Source: an uncultured Bulleidia sp.
GTDB lineage: Bacteria > Bacillota_I > Bacilli_A > Erysipelotrichales > Erysipelotrichaceae
DNA: 6,762 bases
Assembly: GCA_934725105.1 (NCBI GenBank)
Contig: CAKVBD010000056.1
Span: 1 to 6,762 of the forward strand
Direction: 5' to 3'
Notes under the pieces: generated by a model
What the model was told of the DNA's origin: nothing
Seen by the model: only the letters and a program-made list of their open reading frames with translations
The model's database searches: none
Translations under genes and position numbers: made by a program
Shown: piece by piece, positions 1-5,720 of the stretch
How positions within the stretch are numbered: the stretch's first letter is position 1
Layout of the letters: each line of letters opens with the position of its first letter

Positions 1-109
1 GCTCTACATCCAGGGTTTACATGACAAATATTTTATTTTAATGACTTCTTATTTGCCTTAACTTAATGACATTGTTCTAAGTAATCTTTCCTTTTTTTAT
101 GCAAATTGA

Positions 110-138
110 TGGACTGTTTCTCTTTTTATCATTAAAAT
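110..138 (+). promoter_or_regulatory. candidate sigma-A promoter of the ABC exporter gene
   Basis: A -35-like TGGACT (110-115, four of six consensus bases) and a -10-like TAAAAT (133-138, five of six) are separated by 17 bases. Transcription would begin near 145, leaving a leader of under 20 bases that carries the ribosome-binding site. A perfect 10-base palindrome, AATAGCTATT (136-145), overlaps the -10 and the expected start point, where a repressor could bind. A weaker alternative is TTGATG (106-111) with TATCAT (127-132), but its spacer is only 15. This is inference from consensus matching. Confidence 0.4.
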
Positions 139-151
139 AGCTATTAAAAAT

Positions 152-158
152 GGAGGGG
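152..158 (+). promoter_or_regulatory. ribosome-binding site fixing the ABC exporter start
   Basis: GGAGGGG lies four to five bases before the ATG at 162. An earlier in-frame ATG at 150 would include this Shine-Dalgarno sequence in the coding region and has only an A/T-rich stretch upstream, so 162 is the better start. Confidence 0.85.
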
Positions 159-161
159 AAT

Positions 162-1937
162 ATGTCAGAAACTATAACAAAAACATATAGTACAAAAGAA
201 TTGTTGAAACGCTTTATACCATATTTATGGAAATATAAGCGTATTTTATTTATGGATCTTTTTTGTGCTTCTTTAACAACTCTATGTGATATTGTTTTAC
301 CACGTATCATGTCTCAATTAACTAATACAGCTATGTATGATCCTTTATCTTTAACAGTTGAACTTGTTGGGAAAATGGCATTCTTTTATATTATATTAAG
401 AATTGTTGATGCAGCTGCGTATTTCTTTATGTGCTCACAAGGTCATATCATGGGTGTATATATAGAAACGGATATGAGAAGTGATGCATTTGATCAATTA
501 GAAAAATTATCAGATTCTTATTATGCAAATACTAAAATTGGTCAAATCATGGGTAGGATTACATCTGATTTGTTTGATGTTACTGAGTTTGCACATCATT
601 GTCCTGAAGAATTCTTTATTGCATTTATTAAAATTGTCGTATCTTTTGTGATTCTTTGTTATGCATCTGTTCCTTTAACTATACTGATTTTTGCATGTGT
701 TCCGTTTATGATTTTTGGATCCATTAAATTGAATCATAAATTTCGTGCAGCTACAAAAGAACAGCGTATTCAAATTGGAGAACTCAATGCACAGGTTGAA
801 GATTCTTTGCTTGGAGAAAAGGTTGTTAAGGCATTTACAGCTGAAGATACAGAATTGAAAAAATTTGCGGATGGAAATGAACAACTAAAGACAATAAAAA
901 AGAAGCGTTACTATGCAATGGCAAATTTGAATATGTGTATTCGTCTGTTTGATGGATTGATGTATAGTGTAACGATTATTGCAGGTGGTTTATTTCTTGT
1001 TTACGGAAAAATCAATGCTGGTGATCTTGTAATGTATATGTTGTATGTATCTACTTTGATTGCAACAATTCGTCGTCTTGTAGAATTTGCAGAACAATTT
1101 TCTCAGGGAATTACTGGTATTGAGCGTTTCTTTGAAATTATGGATACACCAATTGATATCAAAGATGCAGAAGATGCAAAAGAATTGGAAGTTTCTGGCG
1201 GAGAAATTGAATTTGATAACGTTTCTTTTGAATATCCCGATGATCATAATCGTGTATTGCATGAATTAAGCTTGAAAATTAAATCTGGAGAAAATCTTGC
1301 TTTAGTTGGTGAAAGTGGTGGTGGTAAAACAACTATGGCTTCATTGATCCCTAGATTTTATGATGTTACAAGTGGTGCTGTAAAAATTGATGGTCAGGAT
1401 ATCAAGGAAGTTACAATGAAGAGTTTGCGTGAAAATATTGGTATTGTTCAACAGGATGTATATTTATTTTCTGGAACGGTTGCTGAAAATATTGCATATG
1501 GAAAACCAGGTGCAACAAGAGAAGAGATTGTTCATGCGGCGAAACTTGCTGGTGCAGATTCTTTTATTACAGAATTGAAAGATGGATATGATTCATATGT
1601 TGGAGAACGTGGCGTTAAACTTTCTGGAGGTCAGAAACAGCGTATTTCAATTGCTCGTGTGTTCTTGAAAAATCCTAAAATTTTATTGTTAGATGAAGCA
1701 ACATCTGCTTTAGATAACGAAAGTGAAATTTTAATTGAAAATAGTTTAAAGAAATTGTCAGTTGGAAGAACAACTTTAACAATTGCTCATCGATTGACAA
1801 CAATTCAACATGCTGATCGAATTATTGTTTTAGGAAAAACGGGTATTGTTGAAGAAGGGAATCATGAACAGCTTTTAGAAAAGAAAGGTGTGTATTATCG
1901 TCTTTGGAATGGTATAGCTTTAGAAGAAGTGGGATGA
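162..1937 (+). CDS. ABC exporter half-transporter (permease fused to ATPase)
   Basis: This is a 591-residue type IV (type I exporter-fold) ABC transporter with membrane and ATPase domains in one chain, the normal length for a half-transporter that works as a dimer in the cytoplasmic membrane. Residues about 15-320 form the membrane domain, with hydrophobic segments near 28-50, 68-90, 150-190 (two helices) and 265-305 (two helices). The ATPase domain starts near residue 348. It shows Walker A GESGGGKT (383-390), a Q-loop in IGIVQQD, the exporter-type VGERG just before the LSGGQ signature (487-491), Walker B ending in D511 with catalytic E512, the D-loop SALD, and the switch histidine H543. All ATP-hydrolysis residues are present. 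The substrate cannot be read; relatives export drugs, lipids or peptides. Such genes often occur as heterodimer pairs. No partner lies downstream, so it is either a homodimer or its partner is left of the window. The family call is firm; the substrate is unknown. Confidence 0.95.
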   Translation: MSETITKTYSTKELLKRFIPYLWKYKRILFMDLFCASLTTLCDIVLPRIMSQLTNTAMYDPLSLTVELVGKMAFFYIILRIVDAAAYFFMCSQGHIMGVYIETDMRSDAFDQLEKLSDSYYANTKIGQIMGRITSDLFDVTEFAHHCPEEFFIAFIKIVVSFVILCYASVPLTILIFACVPFMIFGSIKLNHKFRAATKEQRIQIGELNAQVEDSLLGEKVVKAFTAEDTELKKFADGNEQLKTIKKKRYYAMANLNMCIRLFDGLMYSVTIIAGGLFLVYGKINAGDLVMYMLYVSTLIATIRRLVEFAEQFSQGITGIERFFEIMDTPIDIKDAEDAKELEVSGGEIEFDNVSFEYPDDHNRVLHELSLKIKSGENLALVGESGGGKTTMASLIPRFYDVTSGAVKIDGQDIKEVTMKSLRENIGIVQQDVYLFSGTVAENIAYGKPGATREEIVHAAKLAGADSFITELKDGYDSYVGERGVKLSGGQKQRISIARVFLKNPKILLLDEATSALDNESEILIENSLKKLSVGRTTLTIAHRLTTIQHADRIIVLGKTGIVEEGNHEQLLEKKGVYYRLWNGIALEEVG

Positions 1938-1951
1938 TCTCACTTCTTTTT
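1922..1951 (+). terminator. rho-independent terminator of the ABC exporter gene
   Basis: The 3' end of the coding sequence forms the left arm of a hairpin: AAGAAGTG (1924-1931) pairs with CACTTCTT (1941-1948), followed by a T tract to 1951. The TGA stop codon (1935-1937) sits in the loop, so gene end and terminator overlap. The arms extend by a G-T and an A-T pair on the outside. Confidence 0.75.
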
Positions 1952-1954
1952 CAT

Positions 1955-2003
1955 AAAAAAACCTTTACATGGAGTGAATCGAGGGGAAATCTCCATGCAA
2001 AGG
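1955..2003 (-). terminator. terminator of the small LSm-like gene
   Basis: A near-perfect inverted repeat pairs 1962-1974 with 1991-2003. There is a 7-bp block (CATGGAG with CTCCATG), one mismatch, then a 5-bp block (CCTTT with AAAGG), around a 16-base loop. On the minus strand it lies a few bases after the stop codon at 2008 and is followed by seven T residues (complement of 1955-1961), as expected of an intrinsic terminator. Together with the preceding plus-strand terminator it insulates the two convergent genes. Confidence 0.8.
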
Positions 2004-2007
2004 AATA

Positions 2008-2199
2008 TCAGAAGGCATCTTTAATTTCAACGATATCTTTGATTTTAATGTGTGTAACAAATATACCGTTTAGTAAACGAACTTCATCTTCAATCATATC
2101 AGATTCAATCACGGGACCTTTGAGCGTACCGGTTTTTTCTTGTCCGTTTTTCAGAATGAGAACTACATCTTTATCTAACCATTTTTCTAAGTTCTTCAT
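2008..2199 (-). CDS. small Sm/LSm-like protein (hypothetical)
   Basis: This encodes a 63-residue acidic protein. Residues 11-28 (DVVLILKNGQEKTGTLKG) match the shape of an Sm1 motif: alternating hydrophobics, then a beta-turn around the Gly19 and Gly24 positions, typical of strands 1-3 of an LSm or small SH3-like barrel. Residues 47-60 (FVTHIKIKDIVEIK) look like the closing strands, ending in the 'I..I.DI..I' pattern common in LSm proteins. There is no signal peptide or membrane segment. If the fold is right, it may bind RNA or act as an oligomeric adaptor; no function is assigned. The start is the ATG at 2199, preceded by GGTGG; a TTG 12 bases further upstream (2211) would absorb that site. 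It is transcribed alone and has its own terminator. I am confident that it is a gene and only moderately confident of the fold. Confidence 0.75.
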   Translation of the reverse strand: MKNLEKWLDKDVVLILKNGQEKTGTLKGPVIESDMIEDEVRLLNGIFVTHIKIKDIVEIKDAF

Positions 2200-2204
2200 A
2201 TGTG

Positions 2205-2209
2205 CCACC
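2205..2209 (-). promoter_or_regulatory. ribosome-binding site fixing the LSm-like gene start
   Basis: On the minus strand GGTGG lies five bases before the ATG at 2199. It selects that ATG over the in-frame TTG at 2211. Confidence 0.6.
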
Positions 2210-2284
2210 AATTGTAAATGAGAAAGAGAAAGCGGTAGTTATCAACAATCTAACAGAAATCACTTGATTCACTTTAATGACAAA

Positions 2285-2458
2285 TTAAGGATTTTCAGGA
2301 TGTGAGAAAACATAAGGTGAATATTGATTGCCGTGATAAAGCATTCGATTTAATCGCATAACACCAGCTTTCTGGTAATATTGTAAGCGATTACGCTTCT
2401 GTAAGAAATATTGAATTTTTTCGAAAAATCGTAAATTTTTTGCATTACAACAAAAAAA
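2285..2458 (-). pseudogene. orphan open frame, possible gene remnant
   Basis: A minus-strand frame stays open for 57 codons between a TGA (2461-2459) and a TAA (2287-2285). Its last 40 or so residues look protein-like rather than random (for example LQKRNRLQYY, VMRLNRMLYHG, QYSPYVFSHPENP), rich in Tyr, Arg and Asn. No ATG or GTG with a ribosome-binding site opens it. The first in-frame ATG is at 2359 and would give only 24 residues. An ATG at 2443 lies in another frame but would join this one by a one-base change in an A6 run just after it, which suggests a frameshifted or decaying small gene. The frame overlaps the fprA terminator. I do not recognise the protein. It could also be noncoding DNA with several inverted repeats. 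Confidence 0.3.
2346..2428. repeat. cluster of small inverted repeats
   Basis: Four short inverted repeats follow one another: CGATT/AATCG (2346-2356), ACCAG/CTGGT with a 4-base loop (2363-2376), AAGCG/CGCTT with a 4-base loop (2385-2398), and the 12-base palindrome TTTTTCGAAAAA (2417-2428). Each alone is weak, but the density is notable in a gap between two minus-strand genes. They could be RNA structure or chance in AT-rich DNA. Beyond these, the orphan frame and the fprA terminator, I see nothing in 2200-2484. Confidence 0.35.
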
Positions 2459-2480
2459 TCAGGAATTGACCTGATTTTTT
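2452..2480 (-). terminator. fprA terminator (symmetrical, could act both ways)
   Basis: ATCAGG (2458-2463) pairs with CCTGAT (2470-2475) around a 6-base loop. The A run on the left and T run on the right extend the stem to 11 pairs. On the minus strand it lies directly after the fprA stop codon (2485) and ends in a run of seven T. The same structure would read as a terminator on the plus strand. Confidence 0.85.
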
Positions 2481-2484
2481 GAAT

Positions 2485-3687
2485 TTATTTTGTATTTGCG
2501 GCTAATTCTTTTGCCAAAAGCTCTAGTTGTTTGAGATTTTCTTCAGATACTGAAGATTGTACTTTAACAATTGGTTCAATAATTTTCATATTCTTCATAG
2601 ATTCAAGCTGTGCTTTCATTTTATTTGCTGCCATAGGTGCCCAGGATCCATTTTCGATCAGACCGATTGTTCTATTTGAAAGATTGTGATTCTTTAATTC
2701 GGTCAATAGATTTTGCATGGAATCAAATACTTCTGTGTTATAAGTTGCAGAAGCGAATACAAGTGTTGAATATTGGAATGCACGCGAAACGAGTTCTGAT
2801 GTGTCTGTTTTTGATGTATCAAATACCATAACACTCCTCATACCTTCTTCTGCTAATTTCATTGCTAGAATTTCTGCTGCGTTTTGTGTATTTCCATAAA
2901 TGGAACCGTAGAAGATTGCAACGGAATATCTTTGTGGTTCATATGTTGACCATTGATGGTAGCGAGATAGAATCTGTTCAAAGTCTTTTCTCCAGATATG
3001 TGCGTGAAGAGGACAGATCATTTTGATGTCGAGACTGGAAGCTTTTTTCAACACTGCCTGTGTTTGTGGGCCGTATTTACCGACAATGTTAACATAGTAT
3101 CTTCTTGCTTCATCTCTCCAGTCGTGATCCCATCTAACTTCATCAGCAAAGATATTTCCACTCATGGCGCCAAATGCACCAAATGCATCTGCAGAAAAGA
3201 GAGTGCCTGTTGTGGATTCGTATGTCATCATTACTTCTGGCCAGTGTACCATTGGCGCAGAAATAAAGTGTAATTCGTGTTTTCCAAGGGAAAGTGTATC
3301 TCCTTCCTTGATAACGATGGAACGATCTTTTGTATCAATATGATAGAAGTTTTCCATCATTTTAAATGCCTGAACACTGCTGACGATTTTCATTTCAGGG
3401 TACATTTTGAAAAGATCCGGAATCACTGAGCAATGATCTGGTTCCATATGCTGAACGACCATATAGTCTAGTTTTCTTCCCTCTAAAGCATATGTGAGAT
3501 TTTCTAAAAACTGTCTAGATACTGATTCATCAATACCATCCATCAGACAAGTCTTTTCGTCTTTCATCAAGTAGTTGTTATATGACATTCCGTTAGGAAC
3601 AGGGTAAACATTTTCAAATAAAGCAATACGTCTGTCATTTGCTCCTAGATAATAAATATCATCATTGATTTTGCGAACATTGTACAT
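2485..3687 (-). CDS. fprA: A-type flavodiiron protein (O2/NO reductase)
   Basis: This 400-residue cytoplasmic flavodiiron protein reduces O2 to water and/or NO to N2O, normally with electrons from rubredoxin, protecting anaerobes from oxygen or nitrosative stress. The N-terminal metallo-beta-lactamase domain (about 1-245) carries the diiron ligands in family order: H80-x-E82-x-D84 followed by H85, then H148, D167 and H228. The C-terminal flavodoxin domain (about 253-395) has the FMN phosphate loop GSIYGNT (261-267) and the later FMN contacts SATYN (313-317) and ENGSWAP (345-351). No rubredoxin or flavin-reductase domain is fused, so it is the minimal class A form and needs a separate electron donor, not seen here. 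After H228 the sequence is AHIWR, where the better-known members have GP before the hydrophobic and Arg residues; this is a local variation. The start ATG follows AAAGGAGAT on the minus strand at normal spacing. The gene is monocistronic and divergent from the hydrolase gene. Whether O2 or NO is preferred cannot be told from sequence. Confidence 0.96.
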   Translation of the reverse strand: MYNVRKINDDIYYLGANDRRIALFENVYPVPNGMSYNNYLMKDEKTCLMDGIDESVSRQFLENLTYALEGRKLDYMVVQHMEPDHCSVIPDLFKMYPEMKIVSSVQAFKMMENFYHIDTKDRSIVIKEGDTLSLGKHELHFISAPMVHWPEVMMTYESTTGTLFSADAFGAFGAMSGNIFADEVRWDHDWRDEARRYYVNIVGKYGPQTQAVLKKASSLDIKMICPLHAHIWRKDFEQILSRYHQWSTYEPQRYSVAIFYGSIYGNTQNAAEILAMKLAEEGMRSVMVFDTSKTDTSELVSRAFQYSTLVFASATYNTEVFDSMQNLLTELKNHNLSNRTIGLIENGSWAPMAANKMKAQLESMKNMKIIEPIVKVQSSVSEENLKQLELLAKELAANTK

Positions 3688-3761
3688 AAATGACTATCTC
3701 CTTTTTTTATAGTAGAAATCATAGTTCAGAATGAATGAAAATGGAACTGATATGTTATAGA

Positions 3762-3790
3762 TTTTGTATATTTTTTTACTGTAATATAGT
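3762..3790 (+). promoter_or_regulatory. candidate promoter of the DUF2974 gene
   Basis: A -10-like TATAGT (3785-3790, five of six consensus bases) lies 17 bases after a weak -35 TTTTGT (3762-3767). Transcription would start near 3797, just before the ribosome-binding site. The intergenic region (3688-3810) must also hold the fprA promoter. On that strand I see several -10-like hexamers but none with a convincing -35. Confidence 0.35.
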
Positions 3791-3797
3791 ATTGAAT

Positions 3798-3804
3798 AAG
3801 AGGG
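3798..3804 (+). promoter_or_regulatory. ribosome-binding site fixing the DUF2974 gene start
   Basis: AAGAGGG ends six bases before the ATG at 3811. An in-frame TTG at 3805 directly abuts this site and so is unlikely to be the start. Confidence 0.75.
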
Positions 3805-3810
3805 TTGATT

Positions 3811-4959
3811 ATGGCAAATATATTTGACTATTTGGATTGGAGAGGTGATGTTCCTTTTTCATGTGATCCATTTAATGAAGTAGATAATTTGGTTTTAGCG
3901 CAGCTTGCATATACTGATTTTGATGGGTGCATTCCAGAAGATAACGAAGATGGAGTGATATTAAAAGAAATCTATGCGCAGTATTATCATATTCATACGC
4001 GTGAAGAAATACTTGCACGCACAAGTTTTATTGCCAAAGCACCATTATTAATGGATAAAATGATTGATTCAAAACGATATGGTGATATTCGTCTGAAAGG
4101 GTACGTGAATTATATCAATGATGAAAAAAGTCAGCAGATGAGTGCAGTTCAAATGTATTTATCAGATGGGACTGTTTATTTAGCATACCGTGGAACGGAT
4201 GATACGTTTACAGGCTGGAAGGAAGATCTTTGTTTTTCTTATATGGAGGAAACTGCAGGACAGAGAGAATCTTTGATATACATGAATGAACATTTTCTAA
4301 ATGAAAATGTAAAACTGCGTGTTGGAGGACATTCAAAAGGTGGAAATTTTGCGATTTATGCAAGTGCTTTTTGTGATGCTTCCATTCAAGAAAATATCAT
4401 TGAAGTATATGCAAATGATGCCCCTGGATTTATGTATGAGATAACAATGAAAGAACAATATCAGAAACTGCTGCCAAAAATAAAAGCAATTGTTCCAGAA
4501 TGCAGTGTGATTGGTGTTTTGATGTATTCTTCAGGAAAAAGAAAAGTCATCCAATCCGATGGAAAGGGATTGATGCAGCATGATGCAAATACATGGCAGA
4601 TTATCAGAAATCATTTTATTGAAGTTGAAGAAAGAAGTGCAGATAGCATATTAGCGGATAAAACAATACGTGGCTGGCTGAAAGATTTATCATTAGAAGA
4701 TAGAGAAGTGTTTGTACAAACAATTTTTGAAGTTATAGAATCAAGTGGAGCTACATGTGTTTCTGAGTTTAATGGATCGATTATTGCGAATATTCCTAAA
4801 ATTGTTATGAAGTTGTCTTCTTTGCCAAAAGAAAAATTAGATAATTTTAAAATGGTGATTGTTGAACTTGCAAAAAGCTATATTGGTGAAACTACAGATT
4901 CTTTAGGGAATGGAATCAAAGAAGCAGCGAATAACCTGAAAAAGAAATTGTCAAATTAA
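3811..4959 (+). CDS. DUF2974 / Mbeg1-like alpha/beta-hydrolase
   Basis: This 382-residue protein has the opening of the DUF2974 (Mbeg1-like) family: MANIFDYLDWRGD, then DPFNEVDNLVLAQLAYTDFDG. The core looks like a lipase-type alpha/beta-hydrolase. A YRGTDDTFTGWKED segment before the nucleophile resembles the oxyanion region of class 3 lipases. The nucleophile elbow is GGHSKGG with Ser175. Asp203 in NDAPGF and His257 in QHDANTW sit in the right order to complete a Ser-Asp-His triad. The last ~100 residues are helical and Lys/Glu-rich, with no enzyme motif seen. No signal peptide or membrane helix is evident, so it probably acts in the cytoplasm. The substrate is unknown; lipid or ester hydrolysis is inferred from the fold. 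It is divergent from fprA and 86 bases upstream of an ECF S-component gene, with no U-tailed hairpin between, so read-through is possible. Family call strong, function weak. Confidence 0.9.
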   Translation: MANIFDYLDWRGDVPFSCDPFNEVDNLVLAQLAYTDFDGCIPEDNEDGVILKEIYAQYYHIHTREEILARTSFIAKAPLLMDKMIDSKRYGDIRLKGYVNYINDEKSQQMSAVQMYLSDGTVYLAYRGTDDTFTGWKEDLCFSYMEETAGQRESLIYMNEHFLNENVKLRVGGHSKGGNFAIYASAFCDASIQENIIEVYANDAPGFMYEITMKEQYQKLLPKIKAIVPECSVIGVLMYSSGKRKVIQSDGKGLMQHDANTWQIIRNHFIEVEERSADSILADKTIRGWLKDLSLEDREVFVQTIFEVIESSGATCVSEFNGSIIANIPKIVMKLSSLPKEKLDNFKMVIVELAKSYIGETTDSLGNGIKEAANNLKKKLSN

Positions 4960-4984
4960 ACTGGTCTTATAAAAAGTTGTAGAA

Positions 4985-5006
4985 TTGGATATTTATATAT
5001 ATCCAA
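4985..5006 (+). other. hairpin in the leader of the S-component gene
   Basis: A perfect 8-bp inverted repeat, TTGGATAT (4985-4992) with ATATCCAA (4999-5006), encloses a 6-base loop in the 86-base gap before the S-component gene. No T run follows on either strand, so it is not a typical terminator. It may be an operator or an mRNA stem. A poor promoter candidate overlaps it (TTGGAT at 4985, TATCAT at 5009-5014, spacer 18). The gap is too short for a TPP or FMN riboswitch and I see none of their conserved motifs. Confidence 0.5.
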
Positions 5007-5045
5007 AATATCATAAAATATCTCCTGTAGTTAGGGGGATCGTAT

Positions 5046-5636
5046 ATGAATAAAACTACGACATTGAAACTTACTGTGATGGCATTGATGGCAGCATTAT
5101 GTTATGTTGCATTTACATTTCTTCAAATTAAAATTCCAACACCAGTAGGATTTACTTCATTCCACTTAGGAAATACATTTTGCGTATTGGCAGCTTTATT
5201 ACTTGGTGGTGTTCCTGGAGGGATTGCTGGGGCAGTTGGCATGGGCATTGGAGATCTTTTAGATCCTGTATATATTACTGTTGCTCCTAAAACAATTATT
5301 TTGAAAACGGGCATTGGTATTGTAACTGGTTTGTTTGCTCACAAAGTATTCCATATCCAGGATAAAGAAGGTAGTGAATTATACAAAGATGTTGTTTTAT
5401 CTTGTACAGCTGGTATGATTTTCAACTTGATTGGTGAAACATTGTTGTCATATTTATATTATTTAGTTGTATTAGGAAGTGCTGAAAAGGCAGCGACATA
5501 TCTTGCTGCAGCGAAATTTGTTACAACAGGCGTCAATGGTGTACTTGCAATCGTGATTGCCTCTGCATTATATATTGCAATGTATCCAAGATTGAAGAGC
5601 AACGGAACTTTGAAAAAATTAGCACCAAAGAATTGA
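5046..5636 (+). CDS. ECF transporter S-component (substrate-binding membrane subunit)
   Basis: This 196-residue, very hydrophobic protein has about six membrane segments (near 8-28, 40-58, 60-78, 85-100, 117-142 and 157-180), the standard size and topology for an energy-coupling-factor S-component. It captures a vitamin or precursor and associates with a shared EcfT/EcfA/EcfA' module, whose genes are not in this window (group II arrangement). Helix 1 has small residues in the A-x-x-x-A pattern (A13, A17), known in the family to contact EcfT. The segment from HLGNTFCVLAALLLGG through GIAGAVGMGIGDLLDP is typical of the PF07155 (DUF1393, riboflavin-type) group, which includes carriers for thiamine precursors, pyridoxine and other vitamins as well as orphans. 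I cannot name the substrate, and no biosynthetic neighbour or riboswitch helps. The start follows AGGGGG (5033-5038) at seven bases. A strong terminator overlaps its stop codon. Confidence 0.92.
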   Translation: MNKTTTLKLTVMALMAALCYVAFTFLQIKIPTPVGFTSFHLGNTFCVLAALLLGGVPGGIAGAVGMGIGDLLDPVYITVAPKTIILKTGIGIVTGLFAHKVFHIQDKEGSELYKDVVLSCTAGMIFNLIGETLLSYLYYLVVLGSAEKAATYLAAAKFVTTGVNGVLAIVIASALYIAMYPRLKSNGTLKKLAPKN

Positions 5637-5666
5637 ACTGTATGAAAAATCATGCAGTTTTTCTTT
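5636..5666 (+). terminator. terminator of the S-component gene
   Basis: A 10-bp stem (5636-5645 with 5650-5659, one G-T pair) with an AAAA loop is followed by TTTCTTT. The left arm begins at the last base of the TGA stop codon. This separates the S-component from the phosphoesterase gene. Confidence 0.9.
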
Positions 5667-5673
5667 ATGTGTA

Positions 5674-5703
5674 TTGAAAATTCATGAGTTGTTTTTTTAT
5701 AAT
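5674..5703 (+). promoter_or_regulatory. sigma-A promoter of the metallophosphoesterase gene
   Basis: TTGAAA (5674-5679) and a perfect TATAAT (5698-5703) are 18 bases apart, directly after the preceding terminator. This is the best promoter in the window. The start point should fall near 5710, giving a leader of about ten bases that consists of little more than the ribosome-binding site. Confidence 0.8.
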
Positions 5704-5709
5704 ATTTTT

Positions 5710-5716
5710 AGGTGAG
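5710..5716 (+). promoter_or_regulatory. ribosome-binding site fixing the phosphoesterase start
   Basis: AGGTGAG lies four bases before the ATG at 5721. It matches the downstream half of the anti-SD complement (AGGAGGTGA), for which this short spacing is appropriate. The in-frame GTG at 5712 lies inside the site and at the predicted transcript start, so it is unlikely to be used. Confidence 0.65.
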
Positions 5717-5720
5717 AAAA

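Noticed and set aside
150..161. ATG at 150 as the start of the ABC exporter
   Set aside because: The four extra codons would consist of the Shine-Dalgarno sequence itself; the ATG at 162 is correctly spaced from it.
990..1262. A minus-strand open frame inside the ABC exporter gene
   Set aside because: It is antisense to intact, motif-bearing coding sequence, with an Asn/Cys/Phe-rich translation typical of shadow frames.
1904..2221. A 105-residue plus-strand open frame across the convergent gene ends
   Set aside because: It overlaps both terminators and is antisense to the well-supported LSm-like gene; it has no ribosome-binding site and a low-complexity Ser/Phe/Ile-rich translation.
2998..3273. 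A 91-residue plus-strand open frame antisense to fprA
   Set aside because: It is the shadow of a strongly conserved gene; its Cys/His-rich translation arises from the opposite strand and there is no start signal.
4960..5045. TPP, FMN or other vitamin riboswitch before the S-component gene
   Set aside because: The gap is only 86 bases and lacks the conserved aptamer motifs; only one simple hairpin is present.
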